This document shows positions 51,869 to 61,457 of a DNA stretch of 64,000 nt, one piece after another. The translations under genes and the position numbers were made by a program. The notes below the pieces were generated by a model. The model searched no databases. It was not told the origin of the DNA and worked only from the letters and a program-made list of their open reading frames with translations. Position 1 is the stretch's first letter, and every line of letters starts with the position of its first letter. The stretch comes from PALSA-243 sp963743705 (GTDB lineage Bacteria > Acidobacteriota > Terriglobia > Bryobacterales > Bryobacteraceae), in NCBI GenBank assembly GCA_963743705.1, contig CAVUQS010000018.1:62001-126000 (forward strand), written 5' to 3'.

Positions 51869-52326
51869 CGCTTTTGCGTCTCCTTAAAGGGCGGAATCAG
51901 CGGAGTGCGATCCCCTTCGCGCCACCGCCGCCGTGTTTCCGCGAGCACCGCTTCGCGGTTCTTCTCCATCTCGATCGTGAACGAACAAGGCGCTCCCGTG
52001 TCTTCGTGCCGCCCCGCCCACACGAATAATTCCAGCAGAACCGGCGCCAAATCGATTCCCTTGGCCGTCAACCGGTAGTTTACTCTTCGCCCGTCGGCCT
52101 GTTCCGCGTGCGCCGACACTATCCCCGCAGCCTCCAGTTTATGAAGACGGTCAGCCAGAATATTGGTCGCGATGCCTTCGCCGGAATCGCGAAAATCTCT
52201 AAACGTGCGTAAACCGCGAACCATCATGTCGCGCACGATCAGCAGCGACCAGCGATCGCCGAATGTCTCGAGCGACACGTTGACCGGGCAGCCGGACCGG
52301 CGTTTCGGCGTTGGCTTCCCAGGCAC
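51865..52326 (-). CDS. HxlR-family winged-helix transcriptional regulator
   Basis: A 153-residue regulator. The HxlR core is GCPVNVSLETFGDRWSLLIV, RTFRDFRDSGEGIATNILADR, LHKLEAAGIVSAH and GRRVNYRLTAKGIDLAPVLL. The family senses reactive compounds or aldehydes through a cysteine near the N-terminus; C13 is a candidate. A perfect palindrome 20 bases upstream of its start is a likely operator. It overlaps the BNR gene by ATGA, so it probably controls its own operon. Confidence 0.92.
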   Translation of the reverse strand: MPGKPTPKRRSGCPVNVSLETFGDRWSLLIVRDMMVRGLRTFRDFRDSGEGIATNILADRLHKLEAAGIVSAHAEQADGRRVNYRLTAKGIDLAPVLLELFVWAGRHEDTGAPCSFTIEMEKNREAVLAETRRRWREGDRTPLIPPFKETQKR

Positions 52327-52345
52327 AATCGATACTACGCTCGAT

Positions 52346-52364
52346 TACTTGCAAATTGCAAGTA
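52346..52364. promoter_or_regulatory. Palindromic operator for the HxlR regulator
   Basis: TACTTGCAA-A-TTGCAAGTA is a perfect 9-bp inverted repeat around one base. It sits between the HxlR start (52326) and the stop of the S41 gene (52389), where an autoregulatory site would be. The ACTTGCAA half-site resembles known HxlR-family operators, to my recollection. Confidence 0.75.
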
Positions 52365-52388
52365 GGTTTCGGGCTATGTGGATGCCGC

Positions 52389-55300
52389 TTACTTCTTATC
52401 GAGTTGAGCTGTCAGTTCACGCACCGCGGTATCGAGTTGCGAATCCTTGCCCGTGTACGATTCGCCGATAGGCCGCGACACCGCGATATCCACGGGCCGC
52501 GGATTGTTTTCCATCACTTTGCCGTCGGCGCCCGGATGACCGTCTGCGGCATGCGCATCACCGTGCCATCGATGAGCGTCATCGAACCGGTATAGATGAT
52601 CCAACCCGCCGTCGGCTCGCCGACTACTTTGCCAAGCTTCAGGGTGCGATAGCCTTCCGTGAAATCCTCGGCGTCGGAGAGCGAGTGCTGGTTGACCACC
52701 AGAATCGTCGGCAGCTCGAGCGAGCGCTGCCCAAGTGCGGTGCGCGCCGGGCCGGGTGTGCCGCCGCGATCGGTCATGGTCAGATACGGCTTACGCGTGA
52801 GCACATCGAGAGCGTAGGCGTTGACGAATCCGCCGTTGTTGTTGCGGATATCCACCACCACGCCGTCTCGGGAGCGATTTTCGGCGTCCAGGTCTACATA
52901 AAGTTGGGTGAGCGCCTGTTCGGACATGTCGCGGATGTGAATGTACCCTAGCCGTCCGTTCGAAACACGGGCGACATAGGCGCGATTGTCCTCTACCCAC
53001 TTGCGGTAAATCAGCTCGCTCAAGTTCGCGACCGGCTGGATGGTCACATCGCGATCGTTGAACTTCAAAGAAACGCGCTTTTCCGTCTTGTGCTGCAATT
53101 GCTCATCCAGATTCACGAGCGGCCCCATGGCCACGCCATCCACCGCGCGCAGTTCTTCGCCCGGCTGAATTTTGGCGATCGCCGCCGGCGACAGCGGCAG
53201 TACTTCGGTGACCTTGAGCTTGCCGTTCTTTTCGTACTCAGCGCGATCGAACGTCAGCCCAAGCTGGCCCACCACACCACGGCCACCGCCCCCGCCGCCC
53301 GCGGGCGATGAGATGCCCGAATGCGACGAATTCAGTTCGCCGATCATCAGCCGCAAAATGGCTCGCATTTCTTCGGGTGTGCGGCAGCCTTCGATCAGCG
53401 GCGCGTAAGTCTTGCGCACGGCATTCCAATCGGCGCCGTTGTATTTCGGATCGGCATAGCCATCGCGTTGTCCCGCCCACGCCTCTTCGAACACGGCCAT
53501 CTTTTCTTTTTGGAAATCGATATCCATTTCGGCATCCACATTCACCGCGCGGATCTGCCGGTTGTCGATGCCGATGGATTGCACGCGGCCGCCTTCGAGG
53601 AAATAGACTTCGCGCGAATCCGACGAAAAATGCGGGTGCGTCTTGGCGCCGGGAGACGTCGTCAGTTGGCGCACGCCGCGGATCCCTTCCCCGCCCCGCC
53701 CGCCACCGCCACCGCGTCCACCGCGCCCGCCGGAGGCTTCTTCATCCAACGAATAAAGGTAGAGGTTCGATTGTCCACCCGCGCTCGCGGAAAACAGCAG
53801 ATAGCGGCCATCGGGACTGATTTGCGGGGCGCCTGCGCCCGTCCCAAGCATGAGCGGAGTAAGACGGCGGCGAATGTTGTCGAAATCGATTTCGACTTTC
53901 ACTGGCGTCTTCGGTTCGGCTCCGGGGGTGCCTGCGGCGGCATCGCCACCGCGTCCGGCGCCGCGCCCGCCGCCACGTCCGGTTTCGGGCTTGAACAGGT
54001 CTTCAAATTTTTCTTCGGCGAACTTGGGTTGGCGTAGAGTCAGGTCGAGCCGCATCACCTCAGGCTGTTCGGTGCGTTGCGACGTTTGGAAGATCATGAA
54101 CTTGCCATCCGGGCTCCACTGCAGGCCGCCCAGATTTCCGTTCGCAAGGAAGGTCACCTGCTTGGCTGCGCCGCCCGCCGCGGGAACTACAAAAACGTTG
54201 CGCAGGCCGCGCTCGGCATCGGTGGCATAAGCGATCCATTTGTTGTCGGGCGCCCACGCCAGGCTGCCGCCGCCAAATCCGCCGCCAATAAATGCCGTAA
54301 CCAGCAGCCTCTCCTGTTTGGAATCCATATCGATCACGCGCAGCTCTTTGCGGTCGCGGATGAAGGCCAGCATCTTGCCGTCGGGCGAGAATTGCGGACT
54401 CTGATCGGGAAGCTGACCGCTGGTGAGTTGGGCTTCGGCACGCTTGACGAAGTCGAACAGGTAGACGTGCGACACGGCATCGCGCTGGCCTACATACGCC
54501 AGGTGCGTGGAATCGGGCGCCCAGGCGATCTGCGCTTCCGGTCCGGGAGTGCTGGTGACGCGAAAAGCCTGCCCGCCGTCACGCGACGATGACGCGAAGA
54601 CCTCGCCGTGCGCGGTGAGTGCGATCTTGCGATTGTCGGGCGACACGGCGAGATCGGTGAACTGGTTGATGGAAAGATGCGAAATCTCGGGACTGGCGGC
54701 GGACCCTACCAGCGTGATGGGCAGCGCGAACGCTTCGCCCGTCTTGGTGTCGAGCTGCCAGATTTTGAAGTCGCGCTCGAAGACGACAGCTTTGCCGTCG
54801 TAACCGATGGACGGCCAGAGCACGCGGCCATCGGTAAACTTGGTCACCTGCTTCAGCTTGCCACCGAGCGGAAGCGTCCAGATATTCTGCGCTCCGGAGC
54901 GGTCGGACATGAAATAGAGCTGCTTGCCATCCGGCGTCCAGTTGGGCCAGACATTGCGGCCGTTGAGATCTACCAGCTTTTCGTAAACCGCGGGCGATCC
55001 TTCTTTGCGCAGCCATATCTCACTCTCATCGAGATGGCTGTGGCCGTGCCGCCACCATTGTTGGTCGCCGTTGCCGCGCGCGGCGAAGGCTATGCTGACG
55101 CCATCGGGCGCGGGCGCGCCTTGAAACTCGTTGGTGAATCGGTCGGCGCTGACGGCCATCGGCGTGCCGCCTTCCACGCTCACGCGATAAATGTCGTTCT
55201 TACCTCCGACATCGTTGCCGCCGTTGGAGAAGTAAATCCATTTGCCATCGCGCGACCACGCGTCTAGCTGATCCATGCGGTCGTCAAACGTGAGGCGCTT

Positions 55301-55588
55301 CAGATCGCCGCTAGAGAGCGTCAGGATGTAAATATCGCCGCCGCCGGTGCGCGTAGAGACGAACGCGAGCTTGGCGCCATCGGGCGAATATAAAGGACGC
55401 GTCTCCTCGGCGGCATGCGACACCACCAAATGCGCCTCGCCGCCCTTGGACGACACAACCCAGATATCGCCGCCGCTGACGAAGGCGATCTCCGGCCGTG
55501 TGGGGCAAAGCGCCGGCTGCCCCAGGTAAGGAACGCTGGCTGAATACGCGGCCGCTGAGAGAAACAGAATGGGCAAGAAACGACGCAT
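52389..55588 (-). CDS. Tricorn-like S41 peptidase with WD40/PD40 propeller; frameshift near 3' end
   Basis: From ATG 55588 with a signal peptide (RRFLPILFLSAAAYSA). A PD40-type propeller (SPDGAKLAFVSTRTGG, SPDGKFMIFQTS, SPDGRYLLFSA) precedes a PDZ domain and the S41 catalytic core (VVDIRNNNGGFVNAYALDVL, VVNQHSLSDAEDFTEGY), where the Ser of SDAE is the nucleophile. The frame stops at 52514 after MRMPQTVIRAPTAK, but the neighbouring frame continues DGKVMENNPRPVDIAV, GKDSQLDTAVRELTAQL to 52389, the expected family end. One missing base at 52531-52527 accounts for this. A Gly/Arg-rich linker near the middle (GGRGGRGGGGGRGG) is unusual. Confidence 0.88.
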
Positions 55589-55739
55589 GGAGAGATTGTA
55601 TCTGGAAATACGGATCGTTAAACCCGGGCCATGCTGACTATCCGCCCAGCGCCGACCGGAAGAAGTAGGCATGAGGCAACGCGCGAACCGTTCAATTTAA
55701 AACGTCCGTCGCGGGCGTTGCCGCATCCATGTTGTTCGT

Positions 55740-56939
55740 ATGGCGAAGAAGCATCGATCCGCCGCCCCAGCTGCAAAGCCGCGAGCCGCATGGTACGCAG
55801 GTAAAGCGCTCCCGGCCGCGCTATTTGCGCTTCTGCTCGTGGGCGCAACCACGTGGGCGCTCGCTTCGCGCCATCGCCTACCGCCTCAAATGCCGGCCAT
55901 GCCAGCGGTAGCCTTTGGAGCGACCATCGCCAACTCCACGCCTCCGCCGGGCGGCGCTCCTGGCGGAATGGTCTGGATTCCGGGCGGCGAATTCTCCATG
56001 GGTGCGCAGGATCCGCCGGATCACGACGACGTCGGAATGAAGGCCACGCTCGATTCGCGCCCCATTCACCGCGTCTACGTCGACGGCTTCTACATGGATA
56101 AGACCGACGTGACGAATGCGCAATTCGCGGCCTTCGTGGCGGCGACCCATTACATCACTCTGGCCGAACGTAAGCCGCGCGCCGAAGATTTCCCCGGCGC
56201 TCCTCCCGAAAATCTGGTGGCGGGCTCGGTGGTCTTTTCTCCGCCCAATCACGCGGTGCCGCTCAATAATCACCTGCAGTGGTGGGATTACGTGCATGGC
56301 GCCAACTGGCGGCATCCTACCGGCGAAGGCAGCGATATTCGCGGCAAAGACGATTATCCGGCCGTTCATATCGCTTACGAAGACGCCCTTGCCTATGCCA
56401 ACTGGGACGGCAAGCGTCTGCCAACCGAAGCCGAATGGGAATTCGCCGCGCGCGGAGGGCTCGCCGGAAAGCCATATGTGTGGGGCGATGAATTCCGCCC
56501 CGGCGGCAAGTGGATGGCGAATACGCATCAAGGACATTTTCCCGATCGCGACATCGGCGACGATGGCCACGCCGGAATCTCCGCTGTGGCGCAGTATCCC
56601 GCCAACGGCTACGGCCTGTACGACATGGCGGGCAACGTTTGGCAATGGACCAGCGATTGGTATCGGCCGGATTACTATCAGGAACTGGCAGCGGCCGGCG
56701 GCGTGACGCGCAATCCGCAAGGCCCCGGCAGTTCCTTCGATCCGCAGGAGCCGAATCAACCCAAGAAGGTGCATCGCGGCGGATCGTTTCTTTGCACCGA
56801 TCAATACTGCTCGCGCTATATCGTCGGCACGCGCGGCAAAGGCGACCCGAGCACGGGAACCAACCACCTGGGTTTCCGCTGCGTCATGACGCGCGCAGAA
56901 TACGCGTCGCAACGCCCTACTCCCGGGGATCGCCCATGA
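55740..56939 (+). CDS. Formylglycine-generating enzyme (sulfatase-modifying factor)
   Basis: A 399-residue protein with an N-terminal membrane anchor (ALPAALFALLLVGATTWALA). The FGE fold is clear: MVWIPGGEFSMGAQDPPDHD, FYMDKTDVTNAQFAAFV, RLPTEAEWEFAARGG, YDMAGNVWQWTSDWY and GGSFLCTDQYCSRY. The two catalytic cysteines C352 and C357 have the spacing of human FGE C336/C341, so this is a true enzyme and not just an FGE-fold domain. It converts a sulfatase Cys to formylglycine. No sulfatase gene is in the window; its clients are encoded elsewhere. Confidence 0.92.
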   Translation: MAKKHRSAAPAAKPRAAWYAGKALPAALFALLLVGATTWALASRHRLPPQMPAMPAVAFGATIANSTPPPGGAPGGMVWIPGGEFSMGAQDPPDHDDVGMKATLDSRPIHRVYVDGFYMDKTDVTNAQFAAFVAATHYITLAERKPRAEDFPGAPPENLVAGSVVFSPPNHAVPLNNHLQWWDYVHGANWRHPTGEGSDIRGKDDYPAVHIAYEDALAYANWDGKRLPTEAEWEFAARGGLAGKPYVWGDEFRPGGKWMANTHQGHFPDRDIGDDGHAGISAVAQYPANGYGLYDMAGNVWQWTSDWYRPDYYQELAAAGGVTRNPQGPGSSFDPQEPNQPKKVHRGGSFLCTDQYCSRYIVGTRGKGDPSTGTNHLGFRCVMTRAEYASQRPTPGDRP

Positions 56940-57132
56940 CCCACCGATAATAAGGATTGCCGCAGGCCGTGTTCAACGCCACCACGGCGCCCATGTCCCC
57001 GCGCACGCCGGTGCGGCCCGCGATTAACAGCAAGGCAGCCGGAAAGCTGCTCCGATACCGTTAGGATCGCCCAGATGGATCAAGCTAACCTGTAACTCTA
57101 CGCGCAGTATAATGGCGCGCAAGGGAGGTTCA

Positions 57133-58950
57133 GTGAGGATTCGAGACGCGAGATCCGCTATCGGCATGAGCGCCGCGTTGGTGTTATCGCTTGCGGCATG
57201 GGCGGATACCTATCCCCGGCAGGCAGCCATCAAGATCACGCACTACACCTTCGACATCGGCCTGAACGACGCCAACAACGAGTTCGTCGTGCAGGACACG
57301 GTTGCCGTGCAATTCATGGCTCCTGGCATAACGAGCGTCGATCTGGATTTGTGCAACTTCAGCGCGCAGCCGCGCAAGGCGCAAAATGCGAGCGGCTTTC
57401 CCGACCCTTGCGCGGAACCATCGGGAGGCCGCGGCGGTAACACCGCGACGCCAACAGGCGGCAAGGGAATGAACGTGACCGCGGTGACCTCGGGCGGAGC
57501 GGCCCTCTCCTTTCGTCATGAGAATGACCGCCTGCATGTCAATCTGCCGCACGCGTTCCAGGCGGGCGACCACTACGAATTCACGGTAAGTTACCACGGT
57601 ACGCCGGCTACTGGAATATTAGTCGGCAATAATAAGTACGGCGACCGAAGTTACTTTTCGAATCCATGGCCGCACAAGGCGCGTAACTATCTGGCGGTAG
57701 TGGATCACCCGTCGGCGAAGGCCCCGGAAACGACAATCGTCACCGCGCCGCGCGTTTATCAGGTCATCTCCAACGGCCGCCTGATGGAGCAGACCGATCT
57801 GCCCAACTCGCTGCGCCGGACGGTTTGGAAGGAATCGAGCCCCATCTGCACGTGCCTGATGTCGTTGGGCGTGGCGCCATTTGCGGTGGATCATTTGGGC
57901 GAATATCACGGGATTGCACTTTCTTCCTGGGTCTATCCGCAAGAAAGAGACGTCAGCTTCCAGGGATTCGCCGCCCATACGCAGCCGATTTTGGAATTTT
58001 ATATCGACCACATCGGACCTTTCTCCTACGAGAAATTGGGGCAGGTGGAGGCCAACGGCATCAGCGGTGGCATGGAGCTCGCGTCTTCCATTTTCTACGG
58101 TTACGGCGCTACCGGACCTGGCCGCCAATTGATCGCCCATGAGATGGCGCATCAATGGTTCGGCGATTCGGCCGCGGAGAAAGACTGGGACGACGTGTGG
58201 CTGAGCGAAGGATTCGCGACTTACTTCGCCCTTCTCTATCAGGAATTCCAGGATGGCCACGACGCCTTTCTTGACGGCGTCAAGCGCAGTAAGACACAGG
58301 CGATTAATTATGCCCTGGCCCACCCCGATTCGACCATCGTGCACAACAACCTCGCCGACTTCAGCAAGGTGATCGCCAACAACGCCCAGATTTATCAGGG
58401 CGGCGCGCAAACGCTGCAGAATATCCGCGGCGTGGTGGGCACTGAGAATTTTTGGGCCGGCATTCGTTTGTATTACACGCGGTTCCAGAACAGCAACGCC
58501 AACACCGACGATTTTCGCCACGCCATGGAAGACGCTTGCAAAAGTGCGGGCGAGAAGTGCCCCGCAGCGGGCAAAGATCTCGCGTGGCTCTTTCACGAAC
58601 TGTTGAACCGCGGCGGCGTGCTCCAGGTGCACGGAGACTGGCGCTACGACGCTGCCGCCAAGCAGGTTGAAGTGACGCTCGATCAGACCCAGACCTCGGG
58701 CCTTTATCGCATGCCGCTCGAAGTGGCAATCACAGCGCTGGCAATTCCGGCCGTGGGCGGACGCGCCGGCCGCGCCGGCGCGCCCGCAGCCACGCCGCCC
58801 CGGCCTGAGCCAGTGCAGCATACTCAAATAGTGGAGCTGACCCAGCAGCATCAGGTTTTCACGTTTCCGGCGGAGACCGAGCCAATCGGCGTGGCGCTCG
58901 ATCCCAACGGATGGGTGATGATGCAGGCGACTTTTGACAAAAAGCATTAA
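57133..58950 (+). CDS. M1 family metallo-aminopeptidase
   Basis: A 605-residue exported enzyme. GTG 57133 is preferred because GGGAGG sits just before it; ATG 57112 would also work but has no site. The signal peptide is MSAALVLSLAAWA. The zinc site is H336-E-M-A-H340-Q-W with E359 in WLSEGFA; the exopeptidase GGME motif ends at E315. Catalysis residues are all in place. The C-terminal part is shorter than in large M1 enzymes and contains a Gly/Ala-rich linker. Removes N-terminal residues from peptides outside the cytoplasm. The GH127 gene begins 4 bases after its stop. Confidence 0.9.
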   Translation: MRIRDARSAIGMSAALVLSLAAWADTYPRQAAIKITHYTFDIGLNDANNEFVVQDTVAVQFMAPGITSVDLDLCNFSAQPRKAQNASGFPDPCAEPSGGRGGNTATPTGGKGMNVTAVTSGGAALSFRHENDRLHVNLPHAFQAGDHYEFTVSYHGTPATGILVGNNKYGDRSYFSNPWPHKARNYLAVVDHPSAKAPETTIVTAPRVYQVISNGRLMEQTDLPNSLRRTVWKESSPICTCLMSLGVAPFAVDHLGEYHGIALSSWVYPQERDVSFQGFAAHTQPILEFYIDHIGPFSYEKLGQVEANGISGGMELASSIFYGYGATGPGRQLIAHEMAHQWFGDSAAEKDWDDVWLSEGFATYFALLYQEFQDGHDAFLDGVKRSKTQAINYALAHPDSTIVHNNLADFSKVIANNAQIYQGGAQTLQNIRGVVGTENFWAGIRLYYTRFQNSNANTDDFRHAMEDACKSAGEKCPAAGKDLAWLFHELLNRGGVLQVHGDWRYDAAAKQVEVTLDQTQTSGLYRMPLEVAITALAIPAVGGRAGRAGAPAATPPRPEPVQHTQIVELTQQHQVFTFPAETEPIGVALDPNGWVMMQATFDKKH

Positions 58951-58954
58951 TCTT

Positions 58955-61309
58955 ATGGCCAACAAAGTACCCCGCAGAAGCTTTTTACGGATCGCGCAAG
59001 CCGCAGGCCTCGCATCTTACTCGGCGCAGGCGCAGACGCCTTCGAAAGCAGCCACCAAAGCTCCGCGCAAAGCTTCCGACGTCGTCATCTCTAGCGCCGC
59101 CTATACGCCTGTTCCGGATTACCCGATCCAGCCCAAGCGCTATTCGGAAGTAACGATCAAGGACGCCTTCTGGAAGCCAAAGATTGCCACCAACGCGGAA
59201 GTCACGATTCCGTTTGAGGTGAAGAAGCTGTCGGAATCGGGATCGGGCCGTGGCTTTGGCGGAGGCGTGCTAGAAGCATCGATCCTCTCGCTGAAGACGC
59301 ATCCCGATCCGCAACTACAGGCCAAGGTCGATGCGCGCATTCAGGCCATGAAACAATCTTCCGGCGCGGGTAACGGCGGCTTCGAAATCGCGGCCACTTA
59401 CTACGCCGTCACCGGGAAACGTGATCTGCTGGACAACGCCATCAAAACCGCCGACGCCCTCTACAACAACTTTAAGCAGCATCGCCCTCCGTTTTCGGGC
59501 GGCGAGCGCGACGCCATCAACTGTGTGCAGCTATATCGCACGACGCACGATAAAAAGCATCTCGATCTGGCGAAGCAGTACCTCGATATCCGCGGGCTCG
59601 AAGATTCGGTCAATCGCAGCCGGCACAACCAGTCGTATATGCCGGTGTTGGAGCAAAGCGAAGCCGTCGGCCATGCCGTGAATTGCGCCTCGCTGATGGT
59701 GTCGTTGGTCGATGTGGGCGTGCTGACCGGTCTCAAGGAATATTTCGATGCCGGCTCGCGCATGTGGCAGGATGCCGTGAGCAAGAAGATGTACGTCACG
59801 GGCGGCATCGGATCTACCGGCAACGAAGGCTTCGGTCAGGCTTATTCGCTGCCGAACATCTCTGCCTATTCCGAAACCTGCGCAGTGTTGATGTTCATCA
59901 CGCTGAATCACCGCTTATTTCTGGCTACCGGGGATAGTAAGTACATCGATGTCATGGAGCGCGGCATGTATAACAATGCCATCGATGGCGTCTCGGCGGC
60001 CGGTAATCGCTTCTTCTACGTAAACCGGCTGGCCAGCGCCGGCGATGGGCGCGACAACCGTTGGGAGCGCGCTTCGCTCGAATGCTGCCCGCCCAATCTG
60101 GTGCGGTTTCTGGCGTCCATGCCCGGCTTCATCTACGCGCAGGACAAGCGCGGGGCGATCTACGTCAACCTTTATGTTTCCGGCGAGGCCGCGTTCCAGG
60201 TCAATGACAAGGAAGTCTCGCTGGCGGTAGATAGCGAAATGCCCTGGGGCGGTAAATCTAAAATCACGGTATCGGCGAAAGACGACGTCAAAGGGACAAT
60301 CCGATTCCGCATTCCGGGCTGGGCGCGTAATCAGCCGGCGCCCGGCGGTCTTTATTCTTATCTTGATAAGGCCGAGGGACAAACCAAGGCGTCGATTAAC
60401 AGTAAATCCGTACCTGCGACGGTTGATAAATCGGGTTATCTTTCCATCGATCGTACCTGGAAGAATGGCGATTCGGTAGAACTCGAGTTTCCTTTCGAAG
60501 TAAGAAGAGTAATTGCCGGTTCGAGCGTCAAAGAAGACCGGAACCGGATAGCCATCGAACGAGGACCCATCGTTTATTGCGCTGAGTGGCCCGATGTGGA
60601 AGGCGGCCGCGCATTGACGTTGCTGGTCGATGCCAAAGCCGATTTCAAGCCGGGGCCGGATCCGGACCTCTTCGGCGGCGCCACCGTCATCCACACCGAA
60701 GCCAGGAACATCGCCAACCCGTCGGGGCCGGCGAAGCCCGTAGAGCTGATCCCCTACCACCTGTGGGCGAACCGCGGGGCCGGGGAGATGAGCGTCTGGC
60801 TGTCGAAGGGTGGCTATGAGATCGGCGACGTCGGACCAGCGGGCGGATTGATCTTCTACGAGAATCCGAATCACCCCACCGACGGGTGGCGCTATTTGGA
60901 AGCCGCTCCGTTCGACCAGAGCGCCGGCGCGAAGTGGGGGTGCTTCCGCACGCCCATCACGGGCGCGCGCGGAACCGCGGTCGGGACCGGCAAACAAAAC
61001 ACACAAGACATGTTAACTGCGTGTCAAGATGCGGACACCGCCGCGCGGTTATGCGTTAACTTCGCGTTAAACGGCGTAAGTGGATGGTTCCTCCCTTCGC
61101 GAGACGAGTTAGCGCTGATGTACCGTAACTTGAAGGTGACTGGCGCCGGTGTTTTCCTGGATGGCGGCGCCGCCGACAACTTCAATTACTGGACCTCCTC
61201 ACAACAAACGACCGACATGGCGTCTCATATCGACTTCGCCGACTCCGGCCGTCAACACTCCGACGACAAAGACTTTCCCCGGCGTGTCCGGGCGATTCGC
61301 TCTTTTTAG
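58955..61309 (+). CDS. GH127 beta-L-arabinofuranosidase-like enzyme fused to an Lcl/DUF1566 domain
   Basis: A 784-residue protein with a Tat signal (VPRRSFLRIAQAAGLASYSA). Residues about 60-610 are GH127 (DUF1680): the Zn/Cys catalytic set is E307-T-C309 and C377-C378 in LECCPPNLVRF, as in bifidobacterial HypBA1. Residues about 620-784 (YEIGDVGPAGGLIFYE, WRYLEAAPFDQSAGAKW, WFLPSRDELALMY, YWTSSQ, RVRAIRSF) are a DUF1566/Lcl C-terminal-type domain, normally seen in surface-binding proteins. The fusion is in a single frame with no break. Likely a secreted or anchored hydrolase with a binding domain. Four bases separate it from the aminopeptidase gene. Confidence 0.87.
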   Translation: MANKVPRRSFLRIAQAAGLASYSAQAQTPSKAATKAPRKASDVVISSAAYTPVPDYPIQPKRYSEVTIKDAFWKPKIATNAEVTIPFEVKKLSESGSGRGFGGGVLEASILSLKTHPDPQLQAKVDARIQAMKQSSGAGNGGFEIAATYYAVTGKRDLLDNAIKTADALYNNFKQHRPPFSGGERDAINCVQLYRTTHDKKHLDLAKQYLDIRGLEDSVNRSRHNQSYMPVLEQSEAVGHAVNCASLMVSLVDVGVLTGLKEYFDAGSRMWQDAVSKKMYVTGGIGSTGNEGFGQAYSLPNISAYSETCAVLMFITLNHRLFLATGDSKYIDVMERGMYNNAIDGVSAAGNRFFYVNRLASAGDGRDNRWERASLECCPPNLVRFLASMPGFIYAQDKRGAIYVNLYVSGEAAFQVNDKEVSLAVDSEMPWGGKSKITVSAKDDVKGTIRFRIPGWARNQPAPGGLYSYLDKAEGQTKASINSKSVPATVDKSGYLSIDRTWKNGDSVELEFPFEVRRVIAGSSVKEDRNRIAIERGPIVYCAEWPDVEGGRALTLLVDAKADFKPGPDPDLFGGATVIHTEARNIANPSGPAKPVELIPYHLWANRGAGEMSVWLSKGGYEIGDVGPAGGLIFYENPNHPTDGWRYLEAAPFDQSAGAKWGCFRTPITGARGTAVGTGKQNTQDMLTACQDADTAARLCVNFALNGVSGWFLPSRDELALMYRNLKVTGAGVFLDGGAADNFNYWTSSQQTTDMASHIDFADSGRQHSDDKDFPRRVRAIRSF

Positions 61310-61319
61310 TCAAAAACTA

Positions 61320-61348
61320 GTGACAGCCGCGCGCTGCGACGTTATAAT
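61320..61348 (+). promoter_or_regulatory. Sigma-70 type promoter of the last TonB receptor gene
   Basis: GTGACA (61320-61325) and TATAAT (61343-61348) are spaced by exactly 17 bases. Transcription would begin near 61355, leaving a leader of about 100 bases that holds the inverted repeat GTCCAA (61373-61378) / TTGGAC (61384-61389). The start ATG at 61458 has GGAGGAGG 4 bases upstream. Confidence 0.75.
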
Positions 61349-61457
61349 CGGTTACCAAAACGGGGATCCCGAGTCCAAATAGGTTGGACCCGGGTACTTT
61401 GCGAAAACTTCGCGAATCGCTTCGTCGCCGGTTCGTTCAGAGCTTGGAGGAGGCATT

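Noticed and set aside
56917..57062. Minus-strand frame of about 45 codons between the FGE and M1 genes
   Set aside because: It reads MGAVVALNTACGNPYY from an ATG at 56994, overlaps the end of the FGE gene, lacks a ribosome-binding site and matches nothing; possibly a decayed gene end.
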